This document shows positions 1 to 10,949 of a stretch of 64,000 nt of DNA, in pieces (within the stretch, counting starts at the first letter, position 1; each line of letters begins with the position of its first letter). Source of the DNA: Hermodice carunculata (Eukaryota > Annelida > Polychaeta > Eunicida > Amphinomidae). The DNA lies in assembly GCA_964020975.1 (NCBI GenBank), contig CAXHWN010002743.1, positions 146,401 through 210,400 of the forward strand, written 5' to 3'. Both the position numbers and the translations under genes were made by a program. Under the pieces are notes generated by a model. The model was not told where the DNA came from and searched no databases. It saw only the letters and a list, made by a program, of their open reading frames with translations.

Positions 1-640
1 TTAGTGTGCATTCCAGCATGTTATAATACTTGTTTCCGATATGATTAAGGGAAAGACAACGAAACAGAAAATGAATTAAATCTTCAGTAGCACCTTTACA
101 TAAATCCCATTTGGTATCAGTACATGTAGTCACTCTAAAAAGTATAGACACATTTGTTTTACATGGATTGTGAAAGAAGTCAAGCATAGACTTATCGAGT
201 CACTCTCCATGGCACAGATGTTGGCGTATACCTCCTATCTTCACTGGTGGAGGAAACCGAAGAACTCGGAGAAAACCACCGTGCACGATTAAAGCCACAC
301 AAAACCTCCTTTAGGCCCAAAGTCTGGATTGTCGGCTGGTGAGAAGTTGATGATTTCAAAGGAATTTGTACAGTTGATTGTGAACACCTATTTCAAGCAT
401 TTTTAGCACAAAAGGTAGACTGGAAATAATCCTGTTATTGTTTGTCTCATCGCGTTTTCAATATTACAGATAGTTTGAGAGCAGACTTGTAACATATAAA
501 CCAGCAAATAAAATTAATAAAATGAAATAAAATATAATAAAAACGAAAAACACATAACTTGATAAAACATATTTTAAAAACGGAACATATTTCACAGTGC
601 ACACATAAGTCGTTCGTTTGATCCAGAATTATTTATCAAA
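1..640. other. No gene seen; possible short dispersed motif
   Basis: AT-rich, with no credible exon. Around 236-290 the string GGTGGAGGAAACCGAAGA..CGGAGAAAACCACC resembles the GGAGGAAACCGGAG-type motif repeated in many fish and marine invertebrate genomes. I cannot assign it to a named element. Confidence 0.3.
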
Positions 641-722
641 ATCTACGTTGTTAAGAGCATAGAGGTAGAAAGGGGTGGAGGAACAACTGTGGAATACACA
701 CAAGTTTATCATCCTTTATTGT

Positions 723-807
723 GTCTGTGTGCCAACACAGACATACTGTTTTTCTAGGAATTCTATCTTTCTTTCTTTCTTTCTTATGTCTGTGTGCCAA
801 CACAGAC
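723..807. repeat. Two copies of a perfect 8-bp hairpin next to a (CTTT)n tract
   Basis: GTCTGTGT-GCCA-ACACAGAC occurs at 723-742 and again at 788-807, each followed by a TTTTTCTAGGAATTCT-type segment; (CTTT)n lies between them. The same end, more decayed, appears near 11470, 30090 and 57140, so this is the boundary of a dispersed repeat. Confidence 0.7.
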
Positions 808-825
808 ATTGTTTTTCTAGGAATT

Positions 826-1599
826 CTCTTATGCAAATGAGGGCTAATTAAAAAGTTTAAAATCTTCAATATCTTATATACTATAGTAAATGTGGTTCGG
901 AGTGTATAGGAGTTTGATCATAGCAAGGTAAAGGCTATCTCAATGTCAAGGTCATGTCAAGGTCAAAAGTCAGTTTCAGGCCAAAATGTCATTTTTGAGG
1001 TTAAGGTTCACTTCAGGTAGAGGTCATCTCAAGGTCAAAGGCCACTTTCGATGGTGGCTTTCTTCTAGCCACAACTTTGATCAATTTTTATCCAATTTTG
1101 ATCATGTTGGGCTCAAATTGTAGCTATTGTAACACTGCACATTTTTGAAACTTACATGTGACCTCAAAAGATCAAAGGTCATTTGGACCTTTGAAAGTTT
1201 CATCCAGTCATAACTTGGCCAATTTTCATCCAATTCTAATCATGTTGGACTCAAATTGTAGGTATTGAAACAGTGCACATTTTCTAAGAACATGTAACCT
1301 CAAAAGGACAAAGGTCAAGGTCATTTGGCCCTTTTGAGAGTTTCATCTTGCCATAACTTGGTCAATTTTCATCCGATTTGGTTCATGTAGGGCTTAAATT
1401 GTGTGTATTTTAACACTGTGCAATTCAAATGTGGCCTGTAAAAGTCAAAGGTCAAAGTCATTTGGACTTTGAAATTTCCATCCAGCCATAAGCTTAATGT
1501 AATGTGAAGTACCAAATGATAAAAGTTGTAGTATTTAATATTTACAACTTTTGAAGGCAAACAGACAGATTTTCTTTGAAGCAAATCTCCTTTTCTAGT

Positions 1600-1657
<58 letters not shown>

Positions 1658-1690
1658 TTTACCGGCAAATTTGTCCGACATTTCATTTGA
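826..1690 (+). repeat. AGGTCA/octamer repeat family, block 1
   Basis: Begins TTATGCAAATGAGGGCTAAT, continues through AGGTCA-rich sequence, then several units of the form 'CATAACTTGG-TCAATTTTCATCC-AAT..GATCATG-TTGG-CTCAAATTGTAG', and ends in AGATTTTCTTTGAAGCAAATCT-like hairpin sequence (1567-1588), a (CTTT)n tract (1598-1655) and GCAAATTTGTCCGACA. Blocks 2 and 3 and the copies near 28 and 56 kb share all these parts. Confidence 0.75.
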
Positions 1691-1762
1691 AAAGTATTAT
1701 ATGTAGAAACTCCAAACTTGGCACACTATACTTCATTAGATGAAGTCAAGTCTTTTTATACT

Positions 1763-2194
1763 GAGAGGTCATGCTTTTCAAAATTATGCAAATGAGGGCT
1801 AATTAAAGTTTTAAATCTTCAATATCTCATGTACTATGGTAGATGTAGTTCCGATTGTATTGAAGTTCGATCATAGCAAGGCAAAGGTCATCTCAAATGT
1901 CAAGGTCATGTCATGGTCAAAGGTCATGTCTAGATCAAAGGTCAGTTTTAGGTCAAAATGTCATTATAAAGCCAAAATATCATTTTAAAGATCAAGGACC
2001 ACTTCAGGTGGAGGTCATTTCAAGGTCAAAGGTCATGTCAAGGTCAAAGGTCATTTTCGATGGTGGCTTTCTTCTAGCCATAACTTGGTCAATTTGTATC
2101 CAATTACGACCATGTTGGGCTCACATTGTAGCTATTGTAACACTGCACATTTTTGAAGTCTTGCTTTTTTATAATCAGAGGTCATGCTTTTCAA
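1763..2194 (+). repeat. AGGTCA/octamer repeat family, block 2
   Basis: Starts AGAGGTCATGCTTTTCAAAA then the ATGCAAAT octamer, and carries two perfect DR1 arrays (AGGTCA-A-AGGTCA) at 2023-2035 and 2041-2053. It breaks off where block 3 begins, so the head is tandemly repeated. Confidence 0.75.
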
Positions 2195-2866
2195 AATTAT
2201 GCAAATGAGGGCTAATTAAAGCTTAAATGTTCAATATCTTATATACTATAGTAGATATAGTTCCAAGTGTATAGGAGTTCGATCATAGCAAGGCAAAGGT
2301 CATCTCAAATGTCAAGGTTATGTCAAGGTCAAAGGTCATGTCAAGGTCAAATGCCAATTTTAGGTCATATATCATTTTAAAGGTCAAGGTTCACTTCAGG
2401 TAGAGGTCATTTCAAGGTCAAAGACCACTTTGGATGGTGGCTTTCTTCTAGCCATAAATTGGTCAATTTTTATCCAATTTTGATCATGTTGGGATCAAAT
2501 TGTAGCTATTGCAACACTACACATTTTGGAACTTACATGTGACCCCTAAAGGTCAAAGGTCAATGTCATCTGGACCTTTGAAAGTTTCACTCAGCCATAA
2601 CTCGGCCAATTTCCTTCCAATTATAATGATGCTGGACTTAAATTGTGGGTATTGTAACAATGTACATTTTTGTAATTTACATGTAACCCGTAAAGGTTAA
2701 AAGTCAAGGGTCAATCAAAGTCATTTGGACTTGGAAATTCTCATCCAGCCATAAGCTTAATGGAATGTGAAGTACCAAAGCACAAAAGTTGTACCATTTA
2801 ATATTTACAACTTTGGAAGGCACACAGACAGATTTGCTTTGAAGCAAATCTTCCTTTCTAGTATCC
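2173..2866 (+). repeat. AGGTCA/octamer repeat family, block 3
   Basis: Same head as block 2, with a DR1 at 2326-2338. It ends with a perfect hairpin at 2830-2851 (arms AGATTTGCTT and AAGCAAATCT, 2-nt loop) followed by TTCCTTTCTAG. Confidence 0.75.
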
Positions 2867-4110
2867 TTTGAACTTCAAAGGTGTGCTACCTGATATGTCA
2901 GCCCTCTGATGTCAATGTGCGTCGCCGCTATAGGTCTTGGACCAGTAACCCCTCAAGGTCAGGTCAACTGATCCACAACTTTTGATCGAGTACTGAATAC
3001 TGTTGCTGTGTCTATTGGATGTTAATATCACAGGAGCAGAGCATCCCAAATTAAGTCCCATCATCATTTTGGATAGGAAAATACTTATCAACTGTGAGTT
3101 TTAGAAAGGTATTGGTACTCTAGAAATATTTTAAATCATTTGATAACTTTGTGTATTTTGGGAGACATATTTGGCGCGTAAAGGTCAATCATGGAGGTAA
3201 GGTACACAAATGCACCTGTAAAAAAATCTAATCACACGGCCCCCCATTTTTGTTTGTTTGTTTTGTTTTAACTTGCTGCTACCGGTATAAGCTTGAAGTA
3301 GAATGCAAAGGAAGTTGTGGTTTTACGTTTCAAATAAGAGAAATAAGCCAGCGAATGTCGCTATTTTAACATGTAAATGCATTAGGCCTAGGTTAGTGGT
3401 CCAAGACGTTTAGCGGCCGAAGCTTGACCGGAAACCCAGCATACTCTGCGCTGGTTTTATTTTCAACGAGTAGCTCTTCATTAGTGGAGGTAAAGAAAAT
3501 CATTCCATGTGCACTCATCTTCCTCTTGACGAGAGCTTTCTGACGGTGCTTGAATGTCAAAAATCGTATGGATTTTACCCAGATTACGGCGATTTTGTTG
3601 AAATTGCGTACTTTCAATAACTGCAAGAAAACGCATTTATCTAAGAGATTTTAGAGATCAAAAGTCTTCTTTCCGTTACGCTGCTGTCCTCAAAACTTGG
3701 CATGTGTGTCCTTTGAATCACATAGAATAAAGACATGTAGTAAAATTGTGTGTCAGCTCGTGTCGGAAAGTCAAATTTTAATTATAAAAATATGCTAATT
3801 TCGCATCTTACCTTTCTACCTCCATGTTAGAAGCTAATCGAACAAAAATAATTTCCAACAAGAAGAAAATTTACAGTTCAATTATTTATATCTTTCGAAA
3901 TGTTTTATGCGAGTTAACTGAAACATTGAAGGAAATTGGAAATCATAACTGCGTCTCAGTGGTATAGAATGTTGACAAACCAAAGTTTGTCAAGGCCAAC
4001 ATATTCCTCGAACCATGCACAGCATTTAAACCGGTAGCAAAACCATTTTTGACTAAGTGTGATATTCATTTTCATACTAATCAAATTATTACACAATAAC
4101 TTACACATAC
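2867..4110. other. No recognised gene apart from the weak candidate at 3393-3825
   Basis: AT-rich sequence. Scattered CTCAAGGTCAGGTCA-like half-sites continue to about 2970, suggesting decayed repeat. Nothing else recognised. Confidence 0.4.
3393..3825 (-). CDS. Weak candidate two-exon small basic protein
   Basis: Not recognised. A 3' splice site (GCGTTTTCTTGCAG) precedes a 76-codon open frame at 3393-3620 beginning LLKVRNFNKIAVIWVKS and rich in Lys/Arg. Upstream, at 3820-3825, ATGGAG is followed by GTAGAA; joining these gives an in-frame 77-aa product. The donor is weak, and the stronger donor eight bases on (AAAG|GTAAGA) would put the join out of frame. Treat as a hypothesis. Confidence 0.18.
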
Positions 4111-4116
4111 AGCTGC

Positions 4117-4265
4117 ATAACTTGGAGCATTGTTAAGACAACAAGCAGCATGAACTTGGAGCATTGTTAAGACAACACGCAGTATGGACTCGGAGCATTG
4201 TTAAGACAACCCGCAGTATAAACTTGGAGCATTGTTAAGACAACACATGAACTTGGGAGCATTCG
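4117..4265 (+). repeat. Minisatellite, about 33-bp unit, four and a half copies
   Basis: The unit is ACTTGGAGCATTGTTAAGAC followed by AACACGCAGTATGA, with small substitutions and one shortened copy. It abuts the 3' end of gene A (stop at 4276), so it lies in or just past its 3' UTR. Confidence 0.85.
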
Positions 4266-4275
4266 TTCTTTCTTT

Positions 4276-4385
4276 TTATTTTAGCAGTGGATCCAAAATT
4301 TTCAACCAGCCCTGGAAGTCTGGAATTTTCTCGGGAGTCAGGTCGACATCGTTGACATAAAACCATGGAGTACCTGCCACGCCTC
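4276..4385 (-). CDS. Paralogue A exon 4 (cis-Pro loop and C-terminus)
   Basis: Acceptor ..CTTTTCAG|GAGGCG. It encodes GVAGTPWFYVNDVDL, then PDFQGWLKILDPLLK and TAA. An AATAAA-like string overlaps the stop codon region; I could not place a definite poly(A) site. Confidence 0.85.
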
Positions 4386-7300
4386 CTGAAAAGTTGCATG
4401 GTTCAGAAGGCTTTGATTATTCTCTAGTCAATTTTAGAACCATGAATATATTTCAAAAATTACATGTAACTTCCGCTTTTGCGATGAGTGAACTTTTGTA
4501 AAAACAATGAAAGACCGGTGCGTTGTGCAACTTGACGTGTCCGTAAGTATTCTACATTTCAAAAGTGTCCTGAAATAGGACGCATTTTTCATATTGTACA
4601 TTCTTATATGTTCTTTATGAAACATACGTTCTGTTCGAGAAAATTACGATGATAATCGCAATACTTTTGTTTAAGAACATTGCTATGAAAGTAGAGAACA
4701 CTGTGACCATAATACGAAAATGCTTACGTCTTGCCCCATACTTCCATGTCGAACGAGCGGGACCATAATATTTGAGATAATCTTTAATGAACACCTCCCG
4801 AGCAATGCCTGTAGCCGCCGAACCAATATCAGCTATAATCCTACCACAGAGAAAGATAATATAAATTACAAAAACGATACTACGTAGAGTCCTGGAAACA
4901 TAAATAAATATATAGACACAGCCAAACTTGGTGGTAGTAGAGGTATCGTTATATGCATTTTGAAGCAACTTCGCAAGTGCTTGGTGCGCTCCAAATACTA
5001 TAAAGCCCCGTTATACCGACACTCAGTTCTCCGACATATTCACATAACGGCACGAGTTTTGAGGGACTTATAGTTGAATAATTGACATGTTCAAATATGT
5101 GACACAATTTCCAGGGACTAGATGTTGTCATGGTGATGAGATCTCATTGTATGCCTATATGAATATCTATTCATATGCATATAGTGTGAAGTTTTCTCAT
5201 TGGTTATAACATTAGTAGTACGAAATATTTAAGATACTCGTATAGAAAGTTAAATGCACCCGGTCTGTGTGATAAAGACGAGATTACAATTTGGAAGGCA
5301 AGTGTTCTTAAAGATAGCTCGTGTGCTACTTTCACGATACTAACAGTATATGTACATTAAGGAAATTTATCTCAACCTAAATGTGACTTTAACAGGAACC
5401 TGTGTCATTGTAATTTGTCATTTATCTTCTCATTTTCACGCGGTCTACTAAGAGTGCCCTGGACTCGGTGCCAATGTTTTTTTTTTCCAATGTATATGCA
5501 CTCCACAATAAATAAAGATTTATTTTATTAATATCAAAATTATTATTATTGTTATTTATGTATTTATTATTATACAGATATGACCTCTCTTCATCCGATG
5601 AGATTGAAACATTGTATCAGTCACCACTATATTATGCACAGTTCTTTTGTGCAGCCTTCTCCTGACTGATGGCAGTGGATATAACACATGGCCTCCCGAC
5701 TACACCTGATGGACTTCAACCGGATCAGTTCTACAAGAGTCTGTTTTCCAAAAGAAACTTGAGAATGATATTTGGCAGTGGAGTGGAACTATACGGGGGG
5801 GGGGGGGGGGGGGGCGGAGGTTACAGCTTCGATTTTGAAATGCTGTTCTATTTTGGAAGCAGAAATCAATTTTCACTTTAATTTCGGCGGCAGGCTACTG
5901 TGCTACATACGGGTCACTCTTGATGCTGCGTCATCGAGACCTCGCCCATGAACGCTACCTAACTTTCACGAATCTACTGCTTCAAGACACTAATAAGGCT
6001 TGATGAGCTGTGAAAGCTAGCTAGCTTCGACGTCCTTTCCCCAAGCCATGATCCAGACCTCGCTCTTCTGTCTTGAGCGTGCGATACTTTTCACGGGTGA
6101 AAAGTACCTCGCTTCCAGAGCATGCGTACTTGAGACCTTAAATTACCTGGTTCCCACTGCCATTTTTGCCCGCCTAAAACGCGATTGCCGTGGGTGCCTG
6201 CGCAACATCTTAAGATATTTTCTCTTAATGGATAAATTGTTCAAATTACTTCTGATCAATAATCGTACTCTGTGCTATTAGTTTTTTGCCGTGTGTTGCA
6301 ATAGCTCACTAGTTCATTGATATAGTCTGAGGCAAGGAATATTGACTATTCCTTGTCTAAGATATAGTTTTGACTCAGTTTTGTGTCAAGCCATTCCAGC
6401 TGCCTAATGATCGTGCCGCCTTCAGGCGTACAACTATTTGTTTTTGGTGTCTACCAGTATTAAGATTCAAGATTCATTTATTTGACAAAGACACGATGCA
6501 CAGGCTAACGCCATCTCCCGTCAACTTTGAAAACACGGTAAAGTAATGGTTCCACTTTGCATATTGAAATTAATTAAATAACTTAAAAAACATACATACT
6601 AAGTTCTACATGCCCGGCTTTATGTTGTGAAACACCAGCACACTTCTGAACATGGAATTTAAAATATATTAATGTGAAATTTATATTTGAAAAAGACATG
6701 CCGAATCACCACACTTCGAGTTGACAGCTGTTCATGACACGATAGGCCATTGATATTTCCGGGAAGCCTGTCCATAGTCATCGCTATGTTGTCATAAACC
6801 TAGTCCGGTGAGTACAAAACAAGTTGAATGCAATGCGACCAGTCATTTTATTTTTCCGTTTGAAGCAGAATGAATCGTTCGGAATGGTAAACATGTTTTT
6901 CTCAATTTTGTTGTGATCACGGTTAATGCATTGCGCTGGTGAGATTGTCCTCAGACCTGTGCCATTACTCCTTCATACCCCAATGCCTGCTCTCTGTCAA
7001 TGTCTGTTTCATGATGACTCGATTTATCTAATTACAATACTCCCCGAAACGACCGATATTGTGGTCCTAATAGAGAATATTTTGATTTCGGATGAACAAA
7101 AAACGAAACGGTAAGTTGGTGGTTTTAATATGGAAATGGACTCTTTGCGAAGGTGGTCTTAATTGGGGATTCTACTATATATCGATGATGATTTCAGCTT
7201 GAGGCTCACAAAGCGCACGATCTCCTTGGCTGACAGACATCCGCACCACAACCATCCGCAATGACCTTTATTTGCATCACAATCATCACTGCGTTGTGGC

Positions 7301-9584
7301 TGGGGGTTGTGCATTGAAGAGTTGATACAAGCTGCAACAGGGTCATGATCTTAACCCTTATAGCGCTGATTTAACACTGAGTCAACAGCTTTCCTCGGGC
7401 ACTTTGCCCTGATGAAAGCTGTCGACTATGACTCCTTTTTACTTTAGATTAGGCTTGCTGGTATTTTAATGAAAGGTATCTTCATGAGGAATTTGAGTAT
7501 GAGGAGGATATTTTAACCATTATTATGTTTAACGCCAATGAGAAAACGACTATATTTTGATTAGCACTTTAAGGGCTAAGATTTTCGTTTTCAGCTTATT
7601 GTGTTACAGGGATTTCAACATTCAAAGCGTCATTTTAGGGATAATTAAAACAATTAAGAATATAGCAGCAAATGGCCATTTTTTGATGAAGGAAAAACAC
7701 CGTAAATTGGTGAATTTTCAGTTTATTGTCCCTGATGATGTTGAACAGTTGGCGTCTCTGATATTGGTCTGGGCAGTAGCAGATCTTTTCCATATTTTCG
7801 TGGGCGATCCGATTTTAACTTTTAGTGCAATCGAATAATAAAAATGACGAAAGCTTTGCAATCCTTAGTGATTTATTTCGCTTCACATGTAAATGATCTC
7901 ACCATTGTGACCTCTGAAGCCGCGACCCAGCTTACTTGCTCAGTGTCAGCTGTGATATTGTACACAAACGACTCACCTTAAGACTTCGTAGTCACTCTTA
8001 CGGTAGGTGGCGCTATTAGATAGCTTCGCCACGTTTTTGAACAGGGCGTCCAGGTACGCAAATACCTTCGTTGGCGCTTTATCGTTTACCAAATAAATTG
8101 TCTGCAAAGTATCAGTGGCACTTGTTATGAGCCAGATAAAAAGTTACCTGTAAAAATAAATGATTTGTAAAAACACTGGTTTACGGCGGAAAAACAGCAA
8201 TAAACACCAGCTTCCATTCTAAAACTGAATCGCCGTTGCTTTCTTACATTGTTTCTACTTCAGTATACACTGGCAGGTGGTTTAACTAGGATAAGCTATC
8301 CAGCTAGAAAGGGTACATGCTGGTTCAGGGGTAAGTCAATTTGTTCTTATCTGAACCTGTATTACACAAACTTAGCAATTATGTTTTGTTTGACAGATAT
8401 TCTTCTGTCATAATGAAGCTCTGCATTTATAAGCAAAACTTCACCGATTTGGTTAATTCATCATTTGCCACGTTCACATTTATTCTTTATTATGTGAGTT
8501 GTCTTTGCTGAATATTTAGCTGAGACAAGGAGCTGCTACTCACAGAGACATGTGCGGGTATAGGCTCCGAAATATGTTCTGAGTAGTTACCCGCTGAAGA
8601 CCATTTGATTTATTTGGGCCAATACAGCTTATGTGAAAATTCTACATAGGAACGTGTGCAATATGGACAATAGTACGTCCATATGTATCTAGGTTACACA
8701 GTGATAGGTTAGCTTACGGAGAGTAAAGAGTTCGGACGGCGGGATAGGGTAATGACTACCAGGAAGTGGTTCTGGACGAAAAGACACAAATATAATTGTA
8801 TAAAACAATTATTGTAGGGAAATCCTCAGAGAAGGACAATGTGGATTTAACGGTGGACTTAGAGAAATATTCTGTTGTCGAACACTGTAATCTGGCGCAG
8901 ACACATTGCAAATCCAGACTGCAGCTGTGATTGAACAGTTCATGTTCAATGATATGTTTCAAATAAGAAAACATCTTTGTCGTCTCATGATTTCTTGCAG
9001 AAGATAATATGTCTATGACATTGTTTAGCTAAATGAACATCTCGCGGTCAAACCAACCAATTAGTACCAAGAAGTCTCAAACACCGCCCTCCATTTTTTT
9101 TGTTAAGCCCGTATGCTTTTTAATGTATAATATTAATGACCCTAAAAAAATTAGTGTATCAGATCAACACGCTTTATGTCAGACTGTGGACATTCAGCAG
9201 AAAAAATAGGCCTTAGTATTTTAAAAAGACACCCACGGGAACACGTTTTATCCAAAGAATCATGATGCTACCCACCTCATCGATCATGAAGGAATTTCGA
9301 AAGTAACCCAGAGCGTACGGGTTGACAACCAGCGCCACCTTGTCCCCGTAATGAGCAGCAACTCTCTTGAGGACCGGCCAATTTCGAACACAGGCCCCAC
9401 ACACAGGGTCGAGGAAAGCCTCCAGCTTCACCTTGGAAGTCAGGGTGCCATTGCCATATATTATGCCAGGGAATCGTTGTGTGATAGGAATAGGCGCCTC
9501 GCTTTGGACCAATGCAAAGCAGACCACAACAAGCAAGATTTTCATGATCCACATGACTGTTTGGAGCAGTGTAATTTTCCACAA
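4276..9584 (-). CDS. Secreted DsbA/thioredoxin-fold protein, paralogue A (4 exons, CxxC)
   Basis: Exons 9276-9584, 7977-8101, 4728-4840 and 4276-4385 join in frame across GT-AG introns (donors GTGGGT, GTGAGT, GTAAGC) to give 218 aa from the first Met. Residues 1-28 form a hydrophobic leader (core MKILLVVVCFALVQS), so the protein should enter the secretory pathway; Met11 and Met14 are equally possible starts. The thioredoxin-like fold shows a beta strand and redox turn (KLEAFLDPVCGAC, C62/C65), a helix (RNWPVLKRVAAHYG), a helical insert from exons 2-3, and the cis-Pro loop GVAGTPWFYVND (P189). From memory, plant thioredoxin-superfamily proteins of the At1g20225 type share this layout. I infer a thiol-disulfide oxidoreductase or isomerase; the substrate is unknown. 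It is the most diverged of the three copies and the only one with two active-site cysteines. No promoter element was recognised upstream. Confidence 0.85.
4728..4840 (-). CDS. Paralogue A exon 3
   Basis: 113 nt between acceptor ..CTGTGGTAG and donor GAC|GTAAGC. It encodes IIADIGSAATGIAREVF and then RSTWKYGAR. The ATGI and RS.WK..AR residues are shared with B and C, but the middle (KDYLKYYGPA) replaces the SYEGDT of the other copies. Confidence 0.85.
4841..7350 (-). other. Intron 2 of paralogue A, part 1
   Basis: No coding exon recognised. It holds a run of 20 G at 5795-5814 and a short inverted repeat near 6331-6356 (AAGGAATA/TATTCCTT). The MITE at 7351-7579 lies just upstream in the same intron. 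Confidence 0.5.
7351..7579 (-). mobile_element. piggyBac-like MITE, copy 1
   Basis: A 221-bp body (7355-7575) begins CCCTTATAGCGCTGAT and ends with its imperfect inverse (ATTAGCACTTTAAGGG), flanked by TTAA on one side and CTAA (one change from TTAA) on the other. TTAA target sites and CCC..GGG ends are hallmarks of piggyBac elements. It has an internal palindrome (AGTCAACAGCTTTC.. / ..GAAAGCTGTCGACT, 7380-7426) and no transposase. Opposite in orientation to the copy at 14591-14803. Confidence 0.6.
7977..8101 (-). CDS. Paralogue A exon 2 (helical insert)
   Basis: 125 nt, preceded by acceptor ..CTTTGCAG and followed by donor AAG|GTGAGT. It encodes TIYLVNDKAPTKVFAYLDAL and on to SATYRKSDYEVL, which aligns with exon 2 of B and C (YLT..KPS.....YIDA......TSAT). 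It is too short to appear as a long open frame; it was found by homology to the other two copies. Confidence 0.85.
8425..8794 (+). repeat. 370-bp dispersed repeat, copy 1
   Basis: Aligns without large gaps to 63525-63894, sharing GACAAGGAGCTGCTACTCA, GAGTAGTTACCCGCTGAAGA and TTCTGGACGAAAAGACACAA. Roughly four-fifths identical by eye. It lies in intron 1 of gene A. No terminal repeats or coding sequence recognised. Confidence 0.8.
9276..9584 (-). CDS. Paralogue A exon 1 (leader and CGAC active site)
   Basis: Codes for the leader, the PIPITQRFPGIIYGNGTL segment typical of this family, and the redox motif CGAC. It ends in phase 0 at ..FMIDE with donor GAG|GTGGGT. A plus-strand reading frame over the same bases is a shadow of this exon. 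Confidence 0.85.
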
Positions 9585-10305
9585 CAGCGCCCGGTTTTGA
9601 ACTCTTGTCAGCCTGAGCGTGTAGTTCTCACAGGTGTTCTAAAATATGCAGTGTAATGTGGGTGCGCATTTCTTCTATCTGATTAGGCTGTCCTTGATTT
9701 TTGCCTTTTACCGTAAGTTAAGCCTTGAGCTGTTTGTACAGCGTTGAAATCAGTCCATCATATTTCGTTGATGAGATTTGAGAATGTCAGGAAAACACGC
9801 ACCATCACACGGCTGTCAATCAAGTTTGATGGACCAGAATAAAACCCGCCTTTAACAAGGCTATCAAACGCCACGTAGCAAAGAGGCCTAATTAATTAAG
9901 TTTGCCCGATTTTAGCCATTGATAACAGCGGATATCGTCATCTTGGGACATACATGAAACTTTATTGACATAAATATTGAATACAATGCTCAAAATGATG
10001 ATGATGATGATGATGATGATAATGGCAATAATGACAACAATAATAATAGCAACAATAACAAAATCCATAATTATAAAAATACGCAAAACATACACACACA
10101 CAAATTTATCCCACTGTAAATGTGTCATCAAATCTCGCCATCTGTCTCGATACTCGTTGCGTTAAAGGAAGCGTCAGCAGTGTGTACGTATTTGCTATAA
10201 TTTCAAGAGATAAGGCCAAGAATCAATTGAGAAAAGGTTACAGCATATACATGGATTTTGCATCAGTCTATAACTTTATAGAAGCATCAATGTAGTGTAG
10301 TATGA
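9585..10305. other. Region upstream of paralogue A
   Basis: Would contain the gene A promoter, but I see no TATA box or other clear element. There is a short (ATG/ATA)n stretch at 9991-10060. Confidence 0.4.
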
Positions 10306-10326
10306 ATATATATATATATATGTATA

Positions 10327-10405
<79 letters not shown>
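10306..10405. repeat. (TA)n microsatellite
   Basis: About 100 bp of TA with two TG interruptions at its left end. Confidence 0.95.
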
Positions 10406-10410
<5 letters not shown>

Positions 10411-10608
10411 ATGGCTGATATGTTTAATGCCATACTGAGATGTGAAAATCTTGTAGTAACTGTTGTATCAGGGCACGTATTACCTAATTCCAGCCAAGGG
10501 TGCCGACATGCTATTGGGTTTAATCTGTTTGGCGATTTTTAAGAGTGGGTGCCCTATAAAGGCTATCACAAAAGGAACCCCGCAGAAATGTCATTTCCAT
10601 ATGTAACG

Positions 10609-10868
10609 ATGCCACGATTAACACGTGCTGGCTGCTACCGCTCCTCAGGGATGACACAAGCGAGGTGTTCTTATTCAGAGATGCACGTCAAGTGGTTATG
10701 CTCATTCCATCAACAGCAAGCTAGTATCTGGGCACAAGGAAACGTCATAGACGCCAGGCCACATACAGGCCATAAAAGAGTTATCGCAGTGGCACAAGAT
10801 AAGCAGATATTAGAGGACACTCTGAGAACACGTTGGGCAATGACCACTTTATGGCACGCCTCAATGTA
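10609..10868 (+). pseudogene. Tc1/mariner transposase N-terminal fragment
   Basis: The frame begins MPRLTRAG and contains GNVIDARPHTGHKRVIAVAQ then DKQILEDTLRTRW, matching the helix-turn-helix and linker of Tc1-type transposases (family pattern MPRLT....DRPRSGRPRVT...QDR.I...HLR.R). No catalytic DDE domain follows; a foldback insertion sits at its end. Confidence 0.65.
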
Positions 10869-10940
10869 GCCCCAAGGAACCTCCCCACGCTGTGCAAGCG
10901 ACCGCAAGCTTACAGAGCGTGGGGAGGTTCCTTGGGGCTA
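10867..10940. mobile_element. 74-bp foldback insertion with flanking 8-bp direct repeat
   Basis: Perfect 25-bp inverted arms (10867-10891 TAGCCCCAAGGAACC.. and 10916-10940) enclose a 24-nt spacer. CCTCAATG occurs immediately left (10859-10866) and one base to the right (10942-10949), as expected of a target-site duplication. It inserted into or beside the Tc1 fragment. Confidence 0.7.
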
Positions 10941-10949
10941 ACCTCAATG

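Noticed and set aside
9351-9656. Plus-strand open frames of 77-101 codons
   Set aside because: They lie antisense to exon 1 of gene A, whose minus-strand reading has a leader, a CxxC motif and homologues at 24.5 and 58.5 kb.
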